A DNA stretch of 64,000 nt from Bacteroidales bacterium (lineage in GTDB: Bacteria; Bacteroidota; Bacteroidia; Bacteroidales; JAIOZK01): NCBI GenBank assembly GCA_021738625.1, contig JAIPBS010000014.1:19941-83940 (forward strand), given 5' to 3'. Both the position numbers and the translations under genes were made by a program. Positions 43,761-53,280 of this stretch are shown piece by piece; position 1 is the stretch's first letter, and each line of letters begins with the position of its first letter. The notes beneath the pieces are model-generated. The model saw only the letters and a program-made list of their open reading frames with translations, was not told where the DNA came from and searched no databases.

Positions 43761-45494
43761 ATGAAAAATTATTTCAATTACATCAAATTATTGGCCCTGG
43801 CGTTGATCGTCGGGATCATGAGCTCTTGCACCAAAAAAGCGGATGAGCTCGAACGCATTCCTAAAGAAGCCAAGCTCGTACTTGCCATGGATGCAGGCAG
43901 CCTTCACGAAAAAGGCAACTTTAAAGAGGTCACCGACCTGAAAATGTATAAATTCCTCGAAAAGGAAATGAAAAGCGAAAGCTCCGATATGGCCGATATG
44001 TTTGAAGATGCCGTAAACGACTATAAAGTCACCGGGCTCAATGCCCGGGGCGAAATGTTTTGGTTTATGGTGAACGAAAACAGCGATGAGGAATATTTCG
44101 GTTTTGTTTTCGATATGCTTGATCAGGCTGACTTTGAGAAATATATTAAGGATTTCTTTAAGGAGATAGGTGAGGAGATCAAGATTGAAGAAAAAGAAAA
44201 CTACCGCTACTGGTCGCCCGACGATGACGCATGGTTCGGTTGGAACAACACAACCCTCGTATTGCTGGGCACTGAAGACTACAGCAGCAGAAAGCAGCTG
44301 GGCGATCACCTGGATGATATCTTTAAAATGGGAAAAGAAAAATCCATTCTGGAAGTGAAAGATTTCAACAATTTTTACAAGGCTCGCAAAGACATCAGCT
44401 TCTGGATGTCTTACGCCCTGCTGTCTGATATGGGCATGGATGATTTACCCGGTATGGGAAATATGGGAGGCATGGGCAATATGATGGACTTCGATTTCGA
44501 CGATCTGTATCTGCATGCTTACCTGAGCTTTGAGAAAGACATGATCATGATGGAAGGCAAAATGTCACCCAAAGAGGTGGTGGACCAACAGTTCGATGAA
44601 TATAAGTTTTTTAAGAACGGCGTTGACGACAAGGTGTTGTCATATCTGCCAGAAAAAGCATACATGGCAGTCGGCTTTGCCATGGTCCCTACCGAGTATT
44701 ATAAGTGGATCAAGAGCATTTTCCCCATCGCAGCCATGGAGTCAGGCGTGAAGGAAGAAATGGGATTCGGCATCACCGAAGCCGTTGAAGCCATCGGAGG
44801 GGATTTTGTGTTCACCATCTCAGGCTTTGATATGAAAGAAGTGGAATACACCGATTGGGATCAGGAATGGAATCCAGAAAAATTCAGTAACTACAACTAT
44901 AAAACCGGCAAATATGAATATACAGGCGGTTACGATTATGTTGAAGTTCAGGGCACCAAAGACGTGCTGCTGCCCGATATGGCCATGGTGGCTTCCATCA
45001 ACAATTCAAAAATCTTTGACAAATTTGCCAAATTGCTCGAGAAAAGCATGGGTGAGGACGACTACGAAAAATTTGGCGACATCTACAAAATCGAGGCCGA
45101 TAACATGAATATCTTCTTTGGCTGGAACGATGAAGTGATGATGATCGCCACCGATCTCGACCTCATCGAAGACGCCCTGGACAAGGAACTCGATAAAACC
45201 CTGGTGGGCACAGATATCGGCAAATCGCTTACAACAAATGCATCCTATTTCTATTTCGACCTTAACATGGAGGATTATCCCGGAGAGGTTGAGAATTATA
45301 TCAAGGAAAAAATGGGCGGAGAGGAGTTTTATGTATTTTCCAACATCATGGAAACCTTCACCATGATGAGCATGGCAAGCGATGTGAATAACTACAGCTT
45401 CACCATGAAAGTAAAAACCAAAGACAAGGGGGAAAACAGTTTGTACACGCTGATCAAACTGATCGACGACAATCTTCCCTTTGACGATATGTAA
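43761..45494 (+). CDS. DUF4836-like lipoprotein
   Basis: A 577-residue lipoprotein with Cys23 in IMSSC. After PKEAKLVLAMDAGSLHEKGNF, a DUF4836-like opening, come two similar halves with alternating strands and helices (NARGEMFWFMVNENSDEEYFGFVFDM, DFEKYIKDFF, MAMVASINNSKIFDKFAKLL, EDYEKFGDIYKIE, NMNIFFGWNDEVMMIATDLDLIEDAL). A Met/Gly-rich loop lies at about 232-246. The family is confined mostly to Bacteroidota; its function is unknown. It lies 8 bp after a small lipoprotein gene and 3 bp before the ABC ATPase gene. Confidence 0.65.
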   Translation: MKNYFNYIKLLALALIVGIMSSCTKKADELERIPKEAKLVLAMDAGSLHEKGNFKEVTDLKMYKFLEKEMKSESSDMADMFEDAVNDYKVTGLNARGEMFWFMVNENSDEEYFGFVFDMLDQADFEKYIKDFFKEIGEEIKIEEKENYRYWSPDDDAWFGWNNTTLVLLGTEDYSSRKQLGDHLDDIFKMGKEKSILEVKDFNNFYKARKDISFWMSYALLSDMGMDDLPGMGNMGGMGNMMDFDFDDLYLHAYLSFEKDMIMMEGKMSPKEVVDQQFDEYKFFKNGVDDKVLSYLPEKAYMAVGFAMVPTEYYKWIKSIFPIAAMESGVKEEMGFGITEAVEAIGGDFVFTISGFDMKEVEYTDWDQEWNPEKFSNYNYKTGKYEYTGGYDYVEVQGTKDVLLPDMAMVASINNSKIFDKFAKLLEKSMGEDDYEKFGDIYKIEADNMNIFFGWNDEVMMIATDLDLIEDALDKELDKTLVGTDIGKSLTTNASYFYFDLNMEDYPGEVENYIKEKMGGEEFYVFSNIMETFTMMSMASDVNNYSFTMKVKTKDKGENSLYTLIKLIDDNLPFDDM

Positions 45495-45497
45495 AAT

Positions 45498-46139
45498 ATG
45501 AGGATTCAACTGATCGATGTAATTCCTGTTCCGCTTTCCGGGATGATCAATTCCGATTCCCAAATCTGGAACAGGAATTTACTTTTTGATGAAGCGAGGT
45601 ATTACCTGATAACCGCCCCCTCCGGAAGGGGAAAGACCACTCTCTTATCTGTGATCTACGGCAACAGAAAGGACTATGAGGGACGTGTTTTGCTGGGAGG
45701 TGAAGTGGTTGCGGACATGTCCGCCAAGCATCTCACTGCCCTGTGGCAAAGCCAGTTTTCATTTGTTTTCCAGGATTTGCGTTTGTTCGACGAGCTGACC
45801 GCCCTGGAGAACATCGAGTTGAAAAACAAGCTGACGCATCATAAAAGTCCCGGTCAAATGCGGGAGATGGCCCAAAAACTCTCGGTCGATCCTTTGCTCG
45901 ACAGGAAAGCGGCCCTGCTTTCCAGGGGCGAAAAGCAGCGGGTGTCCATCATCCGGGCACTTTGCCAGCCCTTCAACTGGCTGTTGCTCGACGAGCCTTT
46001 CAGCCACCTCGACCAGGACAATATCGAAAACGGAAAAGAACTGATTCTTGAAGAATGCCAAAGGCAAAATGCAGGCATCATCTTCAGTTCGCTGAAGGAA
46101 GATTATGGTATTGATTTTCATGAAAAACTAAGGATGTAA
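45498..46139 (+). CDS. ABC-type ATPase with non-canonical signature and no H-loop His
   Basis: A 213-residue ATPase. Walker A is APSGRGKTT, the Q-loop is FVFQDLRLF, the signature LSRGEKQRVSIIRAL replaces LSGGQ, and Walker B is WLLLDEPFSHLD. At the H-loop the sequence is AGIIFSSLKED with Ser where His is expected. Slow or altered hydrolysis is possible. Its N-terminus (MRIQLIDVIPVPL) is atypical, lacking the usual aromatic A-loop pattern. It is followed 2 bp later by an FtsX-like permease and preceded by two lipoproteins, suggesting a four-component envelope system. It is not the canonical LolD. Confidence 0.85.
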   Translation: MRIQLIDVIPVPLSGMINSDSQIWNRNLLFDEARYYLITAPSGRGKTTLLSVIYGNRKDYEGRVLLGGEVVADMSAKHLTALWQSQFSFVFQDLRLFDELTALENIELKNKLTHHKSPGQMREMAQKLSVDPLLDRKAALLSRGEKQRVSIIRALCQPFNWLLLDEPFSHLDQDNIENGKELILEECQRQNAGIIFSSLKEDYGIDFHEKLRM

Positions 46140-46141
46140 GG

Positions 46142-47326
46142 ATGTTCAGAAAGATACTCTTAAGCAATATCAAAACGGGCCAACTGGCCGGGGCCTTCAT
46201 CGGCATGGTGATCGGTATGTGCCTGCTGCTGGCTGCCATTCAATTTTACCGCGACGCCAACCACATCCTCAATCGCTCAGGCGATTTCATCAGCAACGAC
46301 TTTCTCATCATAAACAAACCGGTTACGGCCATCAACACCTTGAGCGGTAAATCATTAAAATTTTCGGAGGAAGAGCTGGAAGACCTGCGGCAACAGGATT
46401 TTGTGAAAGACCTCTCTCCCCTTATCTCCAGCAAGTTTAAGGTGAGCGCCCACGGCAAGGAAGGTATGATGCTGCCCGATTTTTATACCGAATTGTTTTT
46501 TGAAGCCCTGCCCGACGAATACCTCGATATACAAACCGAAGAAAACTGGGAATGGCCCGGCAAGGATTCTGTGATTCCCATCGTGCTGCCCTCCGACTAC
46601 CTGGCGCTTTACAACTTTGGATTTGCACAAACCCAGGGATTGCCCCAGCTTTCGGAAGCGCTCATCAGCCAGGTGCTGGTAGATGTGAGGTTGCAGGGAC
46701 AGGGCAAAAGAGATTATTACGACGGGCGCATAGCCGGCTTCTCCAAACGGATCAACTCCATCCTGGTGCCCTGGGATTTTTTGAAGTGGGCCAATAAAAA
46801 ATACGGGCACAGCCAGGACGACAGGCCCTCGCGCGTGATCGTCAAAACTGGCGACATCAGCAATCCGGAGATTTACGAGTATTTTGAAAAACACAATATC
46901 GAAACCACCTCACGCCAAAGCCAGGCCAACATCTTTCTGAAATATGTTTTCTGGGCCGAAACCATTACGGCTTCCATTATTATCGTGCTGTCGTTGATGG
47001 TGTTCGTGGTCAGCTTCCAGCTGATCCTCACCCGCAACCGCGACAAGATCGGACTACTGTTTCAGCTGGGCTACAAATGGCCGAAGATCAGGGATTTTTA
47101 TATCTATTTTGTGATCATCCAAATGCTGCTGGTCGACCTGGTAAGCATCGCCATCTTTTACATCCTCAAATCCCGTATCTCGGAATGGCTGGCCGAAAAA
47201 GGCTTCGGCACCGACTATGAAGTACAAATACACATACTGTTTTATGTACTCTTCCTGAACCTCTTTATCATTGTGCTGAACGCCCTGCTGATACAAAGGC
47301 AGGTAAAGAGGATTGTGGGGAGGTAG
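46142..47326 (+). CDS. FtsX-like ABC permease
   Basis: A 394-residue inner-membrane protein: one N-terminal helix (LAGAFIGMVIGMCLLLAAIQFY), a periplasmic domain of about 225 residues, and three C-terminal helices. The first C-terminal helix (TASIIIVLSLMVFVVSFQLIL) precedes TRNRDKIGLLFQLGYKWPKIRDFY, the counterpart of the FtsX/MacB cytoplasmic motif. This is the four-helix topology of mechanotransmission permeases. It is the last gene of the lipoprotein/DUF4836/ATPase operon. Cargo or target unknown. Confidence 0.8.
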   Translation: MFRKILLSNIKTGQLAGAFIGMVIGMCLLLAAIQFYRDANHILNRSGDFISNDFLIINKPVTAINTLSGKSLKFSEEELEDLRQQDFVKDLSPLISSKFKVSAHGKEGMMLPDFYTELFFEALPDEYLDIQTEENWEWPGKDSVIPIVLPSDYLALYNFGFAQTQGLPQLSEALISQVLVDVRLQGQGKRDYYDGRIAGFSKRINSILVPWDFLKWANKKYGHSQDDRPSRVIVKTGDISNPEIYEYFEKHNIETTSRQSQANIFLKYVFWAETITASIIIVLSLMVFVVSFQLILTRNRDKIGLLFQLGYKWPKIRDFYIYFVIIQMLLVDLVSIAIFYILKSRISEWLAEKGFGTDYEVQIHILFYVLFLNLFIIVLNALLIQRQVKRIVGR

Positions 47327-47364
47327 GATTTTTCCAATTTCATTTTTATCAGCACAAACCCGAC

Positions 47365-47627
47365 AGGCTGAAAGCCTCTGGCCATCTGCCAGGATAGTGA
47401 TCCGTTCACTCAGATTCGGCTGTTTCATTTATCCACCAAAACTCACAAGTGAATGGATCACTTTTCTAACTAACGAATAATAATTGTTTAATTCCCGACA
47501 GGCTGATAGCCTGAAAGAACAAAGCGCAGGGCAACGCCCTGTGTTTGGGGCCTCCCCGTATGCAGCCAGGCTGAAAGCCTGGGAGAATTTTTTAGGTAGG
47601 GCTTGGCTGGCGCGGATTTGAAATCCG
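47365..47627. repeat. Cluster of five short hairpin repeats
   Basis: Five stems of 5-7 bp, all with 3-nt loops, lie at 47365-47377 (AGGCT-GAA-AGCCT), 47499-47513 (CAGGCT-GAT-AGCCTG), 47527-47541 (CAGGGC-AAC-GCCCTG), 47566-47582 (CCAGGCT-GAA-AGCCTGG) and 47613-47627 (CGGATT-TGA-AATCCG). All are in the 630-bp gene-free gap after the ABC operon. No open frame of note lies in the gap. Confidence 0.7.
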
Positions 47628-47744
47628 GGCCTCTTGCAAAGTTTATTTTGCTTTGGGATAGAAATATGTTATTTAGTAACGCGCTTCAAAAAAGCCGGGG
47701 GATGCCTCGCTGCGCTCGGCATGACAGCCGGTTGGACGGAGATG

Positions 47745-47786
47745 GAGGCTATGGGCGGGGCGGCATGCCGCCCCGCCCATAGCCTC
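47745..47786. repeat. 42-nt perfect palindrome
   Basis: Two 21-nt arms with no spacer, GC-rich, centred at GCATGC (47763-47768). Flanked on the left by a GC-rich element CTCGCTGCGCTCGGCATGAC. It could form a strong cruciform or hairpin; there is no T-run, so it is not a standard terminator. Confidence 0.85.
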
Positions 47787-47956
47787 TCTCCACATAACTT
47801 TGCGCCTTCTTAATGGTCCTTTGCGGTGAAAAACTACATAGGCAGAATAAGCCCTTCCATTTAGACCCTCTCTAAATTAGCCTGAAATAAAAGACTTAAC
47901 ACATGGGTAAGTTTGAAATATATAATTTTACAAGCAGTTAAACCAAAACCTGCTCT

Positions 47957-49798
47957 ATGAAATCCGGTATCATTACCCCCATGCTCCTCATTGCTTTTGT
48001 TTTTCAAATGACCAGCGCTCAGGCATTTGCGCCTGCGAAAAAAGATATGGTCGTATCCGGGATCCCGCCCAAAAAGGTATGGTCCATCGTGCGCTATGCC
48101 CTGGATGAAGAAGGCATAGCCGTGGGCAAATTCGATGAGAAAAACAACATGCTTTGGTCGCGGCCTTTCGATTATAAATTTCTGGCTTCCGACTACCGGG
48201 CGAAATTTGTATTCACCTATCAGGATGGCGACCTCATTATTGATATGGACGATTTCTATTACAAGAACAATGGCCGTTGGGAAACGGCCGAACTCAACAC
48301 CAGCTTTGTAAAAGCCAACAAACTGAAAAAAAACATGGGCAAACGCATCGAAGAGTTGTTTACTCAACCCGAACTGATGGACAAGGTGATGGCCAAATAT
48401 CCTGAAAAGAAAGAGGAGCCGGTTGATTTCTTTATAGAAGGGAAAACAGCCGGGATGTTCATGAAGCTAACCAATGAAAAGAATACGTTCATGGTTTTGC
48501 AAAGCGACGGTGCCGTGGTTACCTATAAGCTGAATAATGCCGGCACAACCCTTCTTTGGATGGCTTACCAAAAGGAAAGGGATGGTGAGACATTTGTGTT
48601 GGGACTGAACGATCAGGGTCAACCCGATTGGGCGGTTGTTGGAGAATATATGGCCTTTTATAATAAAGTGAGCGAGGATGTTACAAATCTGGTACTGGTT
48701 GATCCGGATGGAACATACGAGCTGGCACATATGGAATCCATAACAGGTGACTATGTTGACGGTCCGGTCATTGAAATTGAGAGTACCGGCAAAGGGCCCT
48801 CAATGACATTGCTAACTGCCGCATCATTGCCTGATTTAAAGGACATTTTCAATCAATCCAACTGGAAGCTCGGAGGGCGTTTGCTCAACTATACCAGTTG
48901 CGGCCTTTCTTTACTGGGAGGACCGGTTGCCGCGATACTCCCTTGCGGATCTCTTGCCATAGGCGAATTCCTTGAGTTTAAAAGGGACGATTTGGATCCC
49001 AAAACAGTGGAGTTGCTTACGGCGGTGCAAAAAGTTTGTGATGTTCTTGGTGGGATTAATTTTAAAAATCTTGCAAAGCTAAAGAATTTTCAAGGTATGG
49101 GAGACCTCTTTAAAAAGCTGTTTGCCGCTATTGAAAAACCATTTTCAAAGAAGAATCCCGACCTGGAAGACATTGCTGGTGATATTATAAGTGTGGTTAG
49201 CTCTCTACATTCCGGCATCGACAATACTTACAACACATCAAAAAAACAAATAGAGGATTTCAAAAACAGCCTTGATTTTGAACAAATACGCATTGATCTT
49301 GAAAGAAAACCGGTTTACGACGCTACCCCCCTTCCCGAATTCGAGGAGGAAGAAGAAGAGGTTGAAACCGGCCCGACCGAAGAAGAAATTAATGCACAGA
49401 TTGAAGAAAACACCGGCGATCCGGAATCAAAGCTTTGCGAAGTGCTCAACGATCCTTCGCTGGGTGCCTGGGAATTCGCCAGGGAATACATCAAAGCATT
49501 TTACGATTCGGCTAAGATCGATTGCTTCACAAAGGCTTTTTATCAGTTTGATGAAGCCCCAGAGGAAGAAAAAGAGTTTGCCAGACTGTTCCTGAAAGAA
49601 ATGCAAAAGGACGTAAACAAACGCCTTGATGGTCTTCGTGGGATATACAAAATGAAACTGCTGGAAGACAAAGGAAGTGAAGTGGAATATGACATCTGGG
49701 TGATCTACAACAACGGCAAAAAAGACAACTTTGAAGTAACCGTCATCAAGGTTGGCGACCTGTGGCGCGGCAAAGAGATAAATCTTGATTTGTTTTAG
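47957..49798 (+). CDS. Hypothetical exported protein
   Basis: I do not recognise this 613-residue protein. A signal peptide (LLIAFVFQMTSAQA) is followed by a DUF4468-like beta domain at about 27-140, beginning MVVSGIPPKKVWSIV. Later come a strand-rich region (NTFMVLQSDGAVVTYKLN) and a small hydrophobic segment with two cysteines (SCGLSLLGGPVAAILPCGSL). Helices with coiled-coil character (380-430), an acidic stretch EEEEEEVE (454-461) and a mixed C-terminal domain (YDIWVIYNNGKKDNFEVTVIKV) complete it. It is flanked by repeat-rich gaps on both sides and looks like a lineage-specific gene. Confidence 0.75.
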   Translation: MKSGIITPMLLIAFVFQMTSAQAFAPAKKDMVVSGIPPKKVWSIVRYALDEEGIAVGKFDEKNNMLWSRPFDYKFLASDYRAKFVFTYQDGDLIIDMDDFYYKNNGRWETAELNTSFVKANKLKKNMGKRIEELFTQPELMDKVMAKYPEKKEEPVDFFIEGKTAGMFMKLTNEKNTFMVLQSDGAVVTYKLNNAGTTLLWMAYQKERDGETFVLGLNDQGQPDWAVVGEYMAFYNKVSEDVTNLVLVDPDGTYELAHMESITGDYVDGPVIEIESTGKGPSMTLLTAASLPDLKDIFNQSNWKLGGRLLNYTSCGLSLLGGPVAAILPCGSLAIGEFLEFKRDDLDPKTVELLTAVQKVCDVLGGINFKNLAKLKNFQGMGDLFKKLFAAIEKPFSKKNPDLEDIAGDIISVVSSLHSGIDNTYNTSKKQIEDFKNSLDFEQIRIDLERKPVYDATPLPEFEEEEEEVETGPTEEEINAQIEENTGDPESKLCEVLNDPSLGAWEFAREYIKAFYDSAKIDCFTKAFYQFDEAPEEEKEFARLFLKEMQKDVNKRLDGLRGIYKMKLLEDKGSEVEYDIWVIYNNGKKDNFEVTVIKVGDLWRGKEINLDLF

Positions 49799-49912
49799 CC
49801 CGAATATTTCATAAACTTAAATGTTGAAGCGGTGAATTATCCTGACGACAAAGAAAAGCTAACAATTTGATACACTTCGTTTTCGAATTATAAGCTTTTC
49901 TATGTCGGGGCT

Positions 49913-49960
49913 AACCTGCATTATTTAAGTGCTTCAGCTAATTTATAAATAATGCAGGTT
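49913..49960. repeat. Long AT-rich inverted repeat after the 613-residue gene
   Basis: Two perfect 15-bp arms (AACCTGCATTATTTA and its complement) flank an 18-nt spacer, 115 bp after the stop codon. There is no T-run. It may end transcription weakly or be a mobile-element remnant. Confidence 0.65.
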
Positions 49961-49968
49961 GGATTTCA

Positions 49969-50108
49969 GGTAAGTCAGTATCCGTAATCGGTAAGTCAGT
50001 GATCAGTGATCTATCATTGGTTATTGACCTACCTGCCAATACTCTCTGCTCTTTGCTCCATGCCCTATGCTCCACGCTCCATGCCCCATGCCTCACGCCC
50101 CACGCCAT
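49969..50108. repeat. Short direct repeats and degenerate tandem array
   Basis: GGTAAGTCAGT occurs at 49969-49979 and 49990-50000; GGTAGGTCAGT is found again at 50751-50761, beyond the next gene. From about 50054 to 50108 there is a degenerate array of 8-10-nt units built on CTCCATGCC/CATGCTCC/CACGCC. The rest of this 435-bp gap (49799-50233) holds no gene. Confidence 0.6.
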
Positions 50109-50233
50109 CCCTTTCTTTTCGCACCATTTTTTTGTATCTTAGTGCTTTCGATCATCCCGGTTGATTCCTCCCAGGACTTTGCGAACAGGGAAGATCGGTA
50201 CATGAATCATCATAAGCACAAAAACCCAGAACC

Positions 50234-50737
50234 ATGAACAAACAAAGAAAAAGCGGAGCCACCCTCAGATGGGTAGCCGGCATTGCCGCCACGGTGATCG
50301 CGGCCGTTTCCATCTGGTGGTTGACCGGTGAGGGCGGTTTGCTGAACCCCGGGCCCAAACAAATCGATGTGGCTGGCATCTGGAAAACACCCTTCGAAAA
50401 CCTCAGCTACCGGATCACGCAGGATGACGACAGTTTCACCTGGCTGATCCGTGAAAACGGTATCAGCGGTCAGGGTACCGTCGACGGCCTGAGACTGGAA
50501 ATGGAGGTCAATGGCGAGGAAGTGATCTATGAGGCCCATCGCATCAACCGGCAGGACGAGCCTATGGCCCTCTATACCACCCACCCCAAATATGCAGGCG
50601 TGGTGCTCTTTAAAAATTGTGACGATTTCGAGCAATTTGTGGATGACCTGGTAAACGATCTGCCCGAGCTGGAGAACGCCATCCTGAGCGCATTGCGTAA
50701 TGTCCAAAATCCGACCTGCCCGGGTGCGGTGGATTGA
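50234..50737 (+). CDS. Hypothetical membrane-anchored protein
   Basis: A 167-residue protein with one N-terminal helix (ATLRWVAGIAATVIAAVSIWWLTG) and an extracytoplasmic domain of about 125 residues. The domain starts VAGIWKTPFENLSYRITQDDDSFTWLI, resembling the WxxxxG-like lipocalin-type beta-barrels of bacterial stress proteins, though no family can be assigned. It ends NPTCPGAVD. The gene is isolated, lying between repeat elements. Confidence 0.65.
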   Translation: MNKQRKSGATLRWVAGIAATVIAAVSIWWLTGEGGLLNPGPKQIDVAGIWKTPFENLSYRITQDDDSFTWLIRENGISGQGTVDGLRLEMEVNGEEVIYEAHRINRQDEPMALYTTHPKYAGVVLFKNCDDFEQFVDDLVNDLPELENAILSALRNVQNPTCPGAVD

Positions 50738-50783
50738 GCTGCCGGTGTTCGGTAGGTCAGTTATCCCATTTTGCTCGGTTGGG

Positions 50784-53011
50784 TTATTTGTGAATTATCT
50801 TCACTGTATAGACTTGCTCATTTATATTTACCAGACAAAAGTAGATGCCGGAAGCTGTTTCCTTCGCATTCCATTTCACTCTTCGGATACCTGTAGGTTG
50901 ATAAGATGACTCGCAAACTGTTTCGATATGCCGACCCGTTTGATCAAAGATTTTTATGGAAACCAGGGAAGGTTCTGTTAAACGATATTGAATAATTGTG
51001 AATTCGGCTGCCGGGTTGGGGAAAATGATAATGGGATTGGGCTGGCCCCCACTGTCCGGCCTTTCTATTTCAGTATATAACTGATGGTAAGAAAGAATAG
51101 AACCGTATCTACCGCAAAAATAACCGCTATCAGGACTTACAAAAAAAAGTCCATTAAATTATTGTTTGTAACCTGTTCATATTGAGTCCATGAAATTCCT
51201 CCATCTGTGGTTTTCAGAAAACCCTCATCACCCGCATGCAAAAAGCCGGTATACTGATCTAAAAAATGCATTTTCCGGATACGTATATTATAATTCACAG
51301 GAATCGAAATCCAACTATTTCCACCATCTAATGTTTTGTGTAAATAGAAAGCATTTGTATGTTTAAGTATGAAACCAATTTCTTCGTTCACAAAAAACAT
51401 TATTGGAGGATATCCCCCAGCTAATTGTAAAACGGACTCCCAGCTTTCACCCGAATCTGTTGTTTTAAATATCTCCGATATGGTAGATTTTTCAGTTTCC
51501 GAGCTGATTACTAAATATCCAGTATTTTTTGAAGGGAAAATAACCTGGTGTACTTTATATTCCGTAAACAGCGAATCGACATATATCTTCTCCCAGTTCA
51601 TACACGAATCGGTTGACCTGTAGCAATTATATATATCAGTGACAAAACAGGTGCTTTGATGGGGATATGAGATTGAATTGATAAAGTAACCATCATCTGG
51701 TTCCCCTACCTTGGTTGTTGTCCATGTTTGACCTCCGTTAGAGGTCTTGTATATCATTTTCTGATTTAGAAATGGATAATCTGCCTTAACGGATAATCCG
51801 ACTACACCATGGTTCTCATCCAGGAAATTTAATTTTGAAAAACCGGTATCTGTTTGAAACTCGAGTATTTTAAACCAGTTTTCTCCGTCATTTGTTTTAA
51901 GAAGAATACCACTGGCATTCAGATGTGCATCTGCTGCATAACCGGTTTTCAAAGATGGAAATTCCAAATCGTCCAGCTCACTTAATGTTGAATAAGAAAT
52001 AAAATCGTTCCAGGTATCTCCATTGTCGTTGGTTCTTCTGATCCGAGGACCTCCATAATATACCGAATTACCATCGATGCGATATGCCCGGTTAAAATCC
52101 CAGAAATCAATCTTTCCGCCGGAATACAAAAAAATAGTGTTGTCATATTGCCAGCTTTGTCCGCCGTCGTAGGTTCTTATTGCATCACCATATCCAAAAA
52201 CAAAACCTGTATCACAATTTATAAAATCCAGGTAAGTCATGGTCGTCAGTTTTGAGCCACCATTGATAATGAACCAATCCTCTCCCGCATTTTCTGTTTT
52301 CAATATGGTATTATCACCCCAATGATTATGAGCCAGTAAATATCCAATTTGATCATTGGGGAAACTGGTGCAAAGAAATGTTCCTACCGGGGCTGGCGTT
52401 GAAATATTTTTCCAGCTGTTGCCTCCATCAGTGGTTCTTATCAATGTGTTCTCAGCACCTATAGCTATGCCGGTATCAGCATTGGTAAAGGTTATTTGCC
52501 TCAATTCTTTTGTGGTATTACCGTCTAAAGTTATCCAGGAGTTGCCGCCATCAGTCGATTTCAGGATTAGCCCATCGTAGCCGGCAATGAAACCGGTATC
52601 CTTATCAAAAAAGAAAATGGAGCTCGCCAATCCCTTATCATCAGCAAATACTTTGGTCCAGCTTTCTCCGACGTTTGTGGTCTTATACACAACCAATGAA
52701 TCATATCCGCTATAAGCACCTGTACCACACACAGCATATCCTGTATGACTGTCAGGGAAATGCACCGACTTAAAATTAAGACGCGTACCACATTGATAAA
52801 CATCCAAGCTTTCACAGCCATCGGTAGTTTTAATTATTGTTCCACAGTCGCCCACGAAAATAGCCGTGTCCATACTGATCAGATGCAAATCAACAATCGG
52901 GTTCCCCTGGGGTAAAGGGTTCTGCCATTCCCACTGGGCCAGGCCGGTATTGGCAATCATGAAAAGGGACACAAGGAGTTTGAAGTGAATGAGATGCTTC
53001 AGCATATCCAT
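50784..53011 (-). pseudogene. T9SS Asp-box (YCF48/BNR-like) secreted protein, frameshifted in a poly-T tract
   Basis: From the ATG at 53011 the frame gives 624 residues with a signal peptide (to about 25, TGLAQ) and at least seven repeated motifs (STDGGNSW, TTDGGNSW, TYDGGQSW, TSNGGQTW, TTDSGESW, TLDGGNSW, TTDGGISW) of an Asp-box beta-propeller. It stops at 51139-51137 right after eight T residues (51141-51148, A on the plus strand). One extra T continues in a second frame to the TAA at 50786-50784, adding about 118 residues: one more strand and a T9SS sorting domain (PNPIIIFPNPAAEF, SIKIFDQTGRH, ASGIYFCLVN). Without the shift the product would lack its sorting signal. This could be a sequencing error, phase variation or a true mutation. 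Confidence 0.8.
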
Positions 53012-53134
53012 TTGTGTTTAAATTAGTTTGTACGAAGCAATTATATTCTCAAATATAAGGAAAAAATTCAATGTGAGTTTTTGGTAACCACAAAATGAGA
53101 ATACCTGCCAGAAATAAAGTCTGAGGGCACCAAT

Positions 53135-53176
53135 TAAAAAAAGCCCAAACAACCTGAGGGTTAAAAGGGCTTTTAT
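53135..53176 (-). terminator. Terminator after tRNA-Pro
   Basis: AAAAGCCC/GGGCTTTT stem with a 20-nt loop followed, on the minus strand, by a T-run, directly downstream of tRNA-Pro. Confidence 0.7.
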
Positions 53177-53182
53177 CTTTTG

Positions 53183-53257
53183 TCGGGATGGGGAGATTCG
53201 AACTCCCGACCTCCACGTCCCGAACGTGGCGCGCTAACCGGGCTGCGCTACATCCCG
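53183..53257 (-). tRNA. tRNA-Pro(CGG)
   Basis: A 75-nt cloverleaf on the minus strand: acceptor CGGGATG/CATCCCG, D-arm GCGC/GCGC, anticodon arm CCACG-TTCGGGA-CGTGG (anticodon CGG) and T-arm GGGAG-TTCGAAT-CTCCC; discriminator A. CCA is not encoded. Confidence 0.96.
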
Positions 53258-53272
53258 AAAATTTTGCAGCTG

Positions 53273-53280
53273 CAAAGGTA
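53273..53280 (-). promoter_or_regulatory. -7 box of tRNA-Pro
   Basis: Minus-strand TACCTTTG matches TAnnTTTG 16 bp before the tRNA. It is followed by CAGCTG as in the tRNA-Thr leader. No -33 match. Confidence 0.45.

Noticed and set aside
50054..50108. CRISPR-like appearance of the repetitive array
   Set aside because: Units are only 8-10 nt, degenerate and directly adjacent, with no spacers; it is a simple tandem repeat.
53188..53280. Coding frame running through tRNA-Pro
   Set aside because: The first 30 codons of that frame are the antisense of the tRNA; only the HTH-like tail after 53281 looks coding.
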